The notes under the pieces are model-generated. The model had not been told where the DNA came from. It saw only the letters and a list, made by a program, of their open reading frames with translations, and made no database searches. The translations under genes were made by a program, and so were the position numbers. Shown piece after piece: positions 5,211 through 5,251 of a stretch of 5,251 nucleotides of DNA. Where the stretch lies: positions 1 through 5,251 of the forward strand of contig WLHA01000119.1 in the NCBI GenBank assembly GCA_009702955.1. The letters run 5' to 3'. Position 1 is the stretch's first letter, and each line of letters begins with the position of its first letter. This stretch comes from Actinomycetota bacterium (GTDB taxonomy: Bacteria > Actinomycetota > Acidimicrobiia > IMCC26256).

Positions 5211-5251
5211 CTCTCTACCAACTAACTCTCCACCAAAAATCTCTCAACCAA
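5211..5251. repeat. Three CTCTCNACCAA direct repeats at 15-bp period, array reaches the window edge
   Basis: CTCTCTACCAA (5211-5221), CTCTCCACCAA (5226-5236) and CTCTCAACCAA (5241-5251) are identical except for the sixth base and start exactly 15 bp apart, with 4-nt A/T-rich linkers (CTAA, AAAT). A weak fourth copy, TTCTCAACTGG, lies at 5195-5205. The last copy ends on the final base, so the array may continue outside. It may be binding sites in the promoter of the next gene, or a short tandem repeat. Confidence 0.75.

Noticed and set aside
5195..5251. CRISPR array
   Set aside because: Units are 11 bp with 4-nt linkers, far too short for CRISPR repeats and spacers.

Overview
The window reads as part of an actinobacterial (Actinomycetota) chromosome. 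All five genes lie on the + strand. The taxonomic clues are a DUF222/13E12-type HNH protein, a small DUF5684-like membrane protein, a haloalkane dehalogenase closest in my memory to mycobacterial DmbB (Rv2296), and starts with weak or no Shine-Dalgarno sequence. Base composition looks moderate (roughly half G+C by eye), which would suit an aquatic actinobacterium better than a very GC-rich soil genus. That last point is inference only.

Layout. (1) Positions 2-1066 hold the 3' portion of a DUF222-HNH nuclease-like gene whose start lies left of the window; a strong hairpin follows at 1123-1156. (2) Positions 1305-1688 encode a 127-residue multi-pass membrane protein with a good ribosome binding site, followed by two hairpins, one of them a perfect 11-bp GC-rich stem. 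(3) Positions 1895-2938 and 3018-3986 encode two tandem, divergent lipoproteins of the YHYH family (function unknown). They share a Cys/His signature, C-x-G-H-x6-Y-H-x-H-x4-C. The 79-bp gap between them carries three perfect tandem copies of an 11-bp unit. (4) A 173-bp spacer with an imperfect 13/16-bp-phased GAGCAGG array precedes a complete haloalkane dehalogenase (ATG 4160, or GTG 4211, to 5137). Its catalytic triad and both halide-binding tryptophans are present. (5) After a possible terminator, the last 41 bases hold three copies of CTCTCNACCAA at an exact 15-bp period, running up to the window edge.

How the parts relate. The two YHYH lipoproteins are probably co-expressed and exported to the outer face of the membrane, where their His/Cys sites could bind a metal. 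The HNH gene, the membrane protein and the dehalogenase are probably separate transcription units: a hairpin follows each of the first two, and the dehalogenase sits behind a 173-bp spacer. I see no convincing mobile element, CRISPR array, rRNA or tRNA. The most unusual aspects are the paired, asymmetrically degenerate YHYH proteins and the three unrelated short-period repeat arrays in three spacers within about 2.3 kb.
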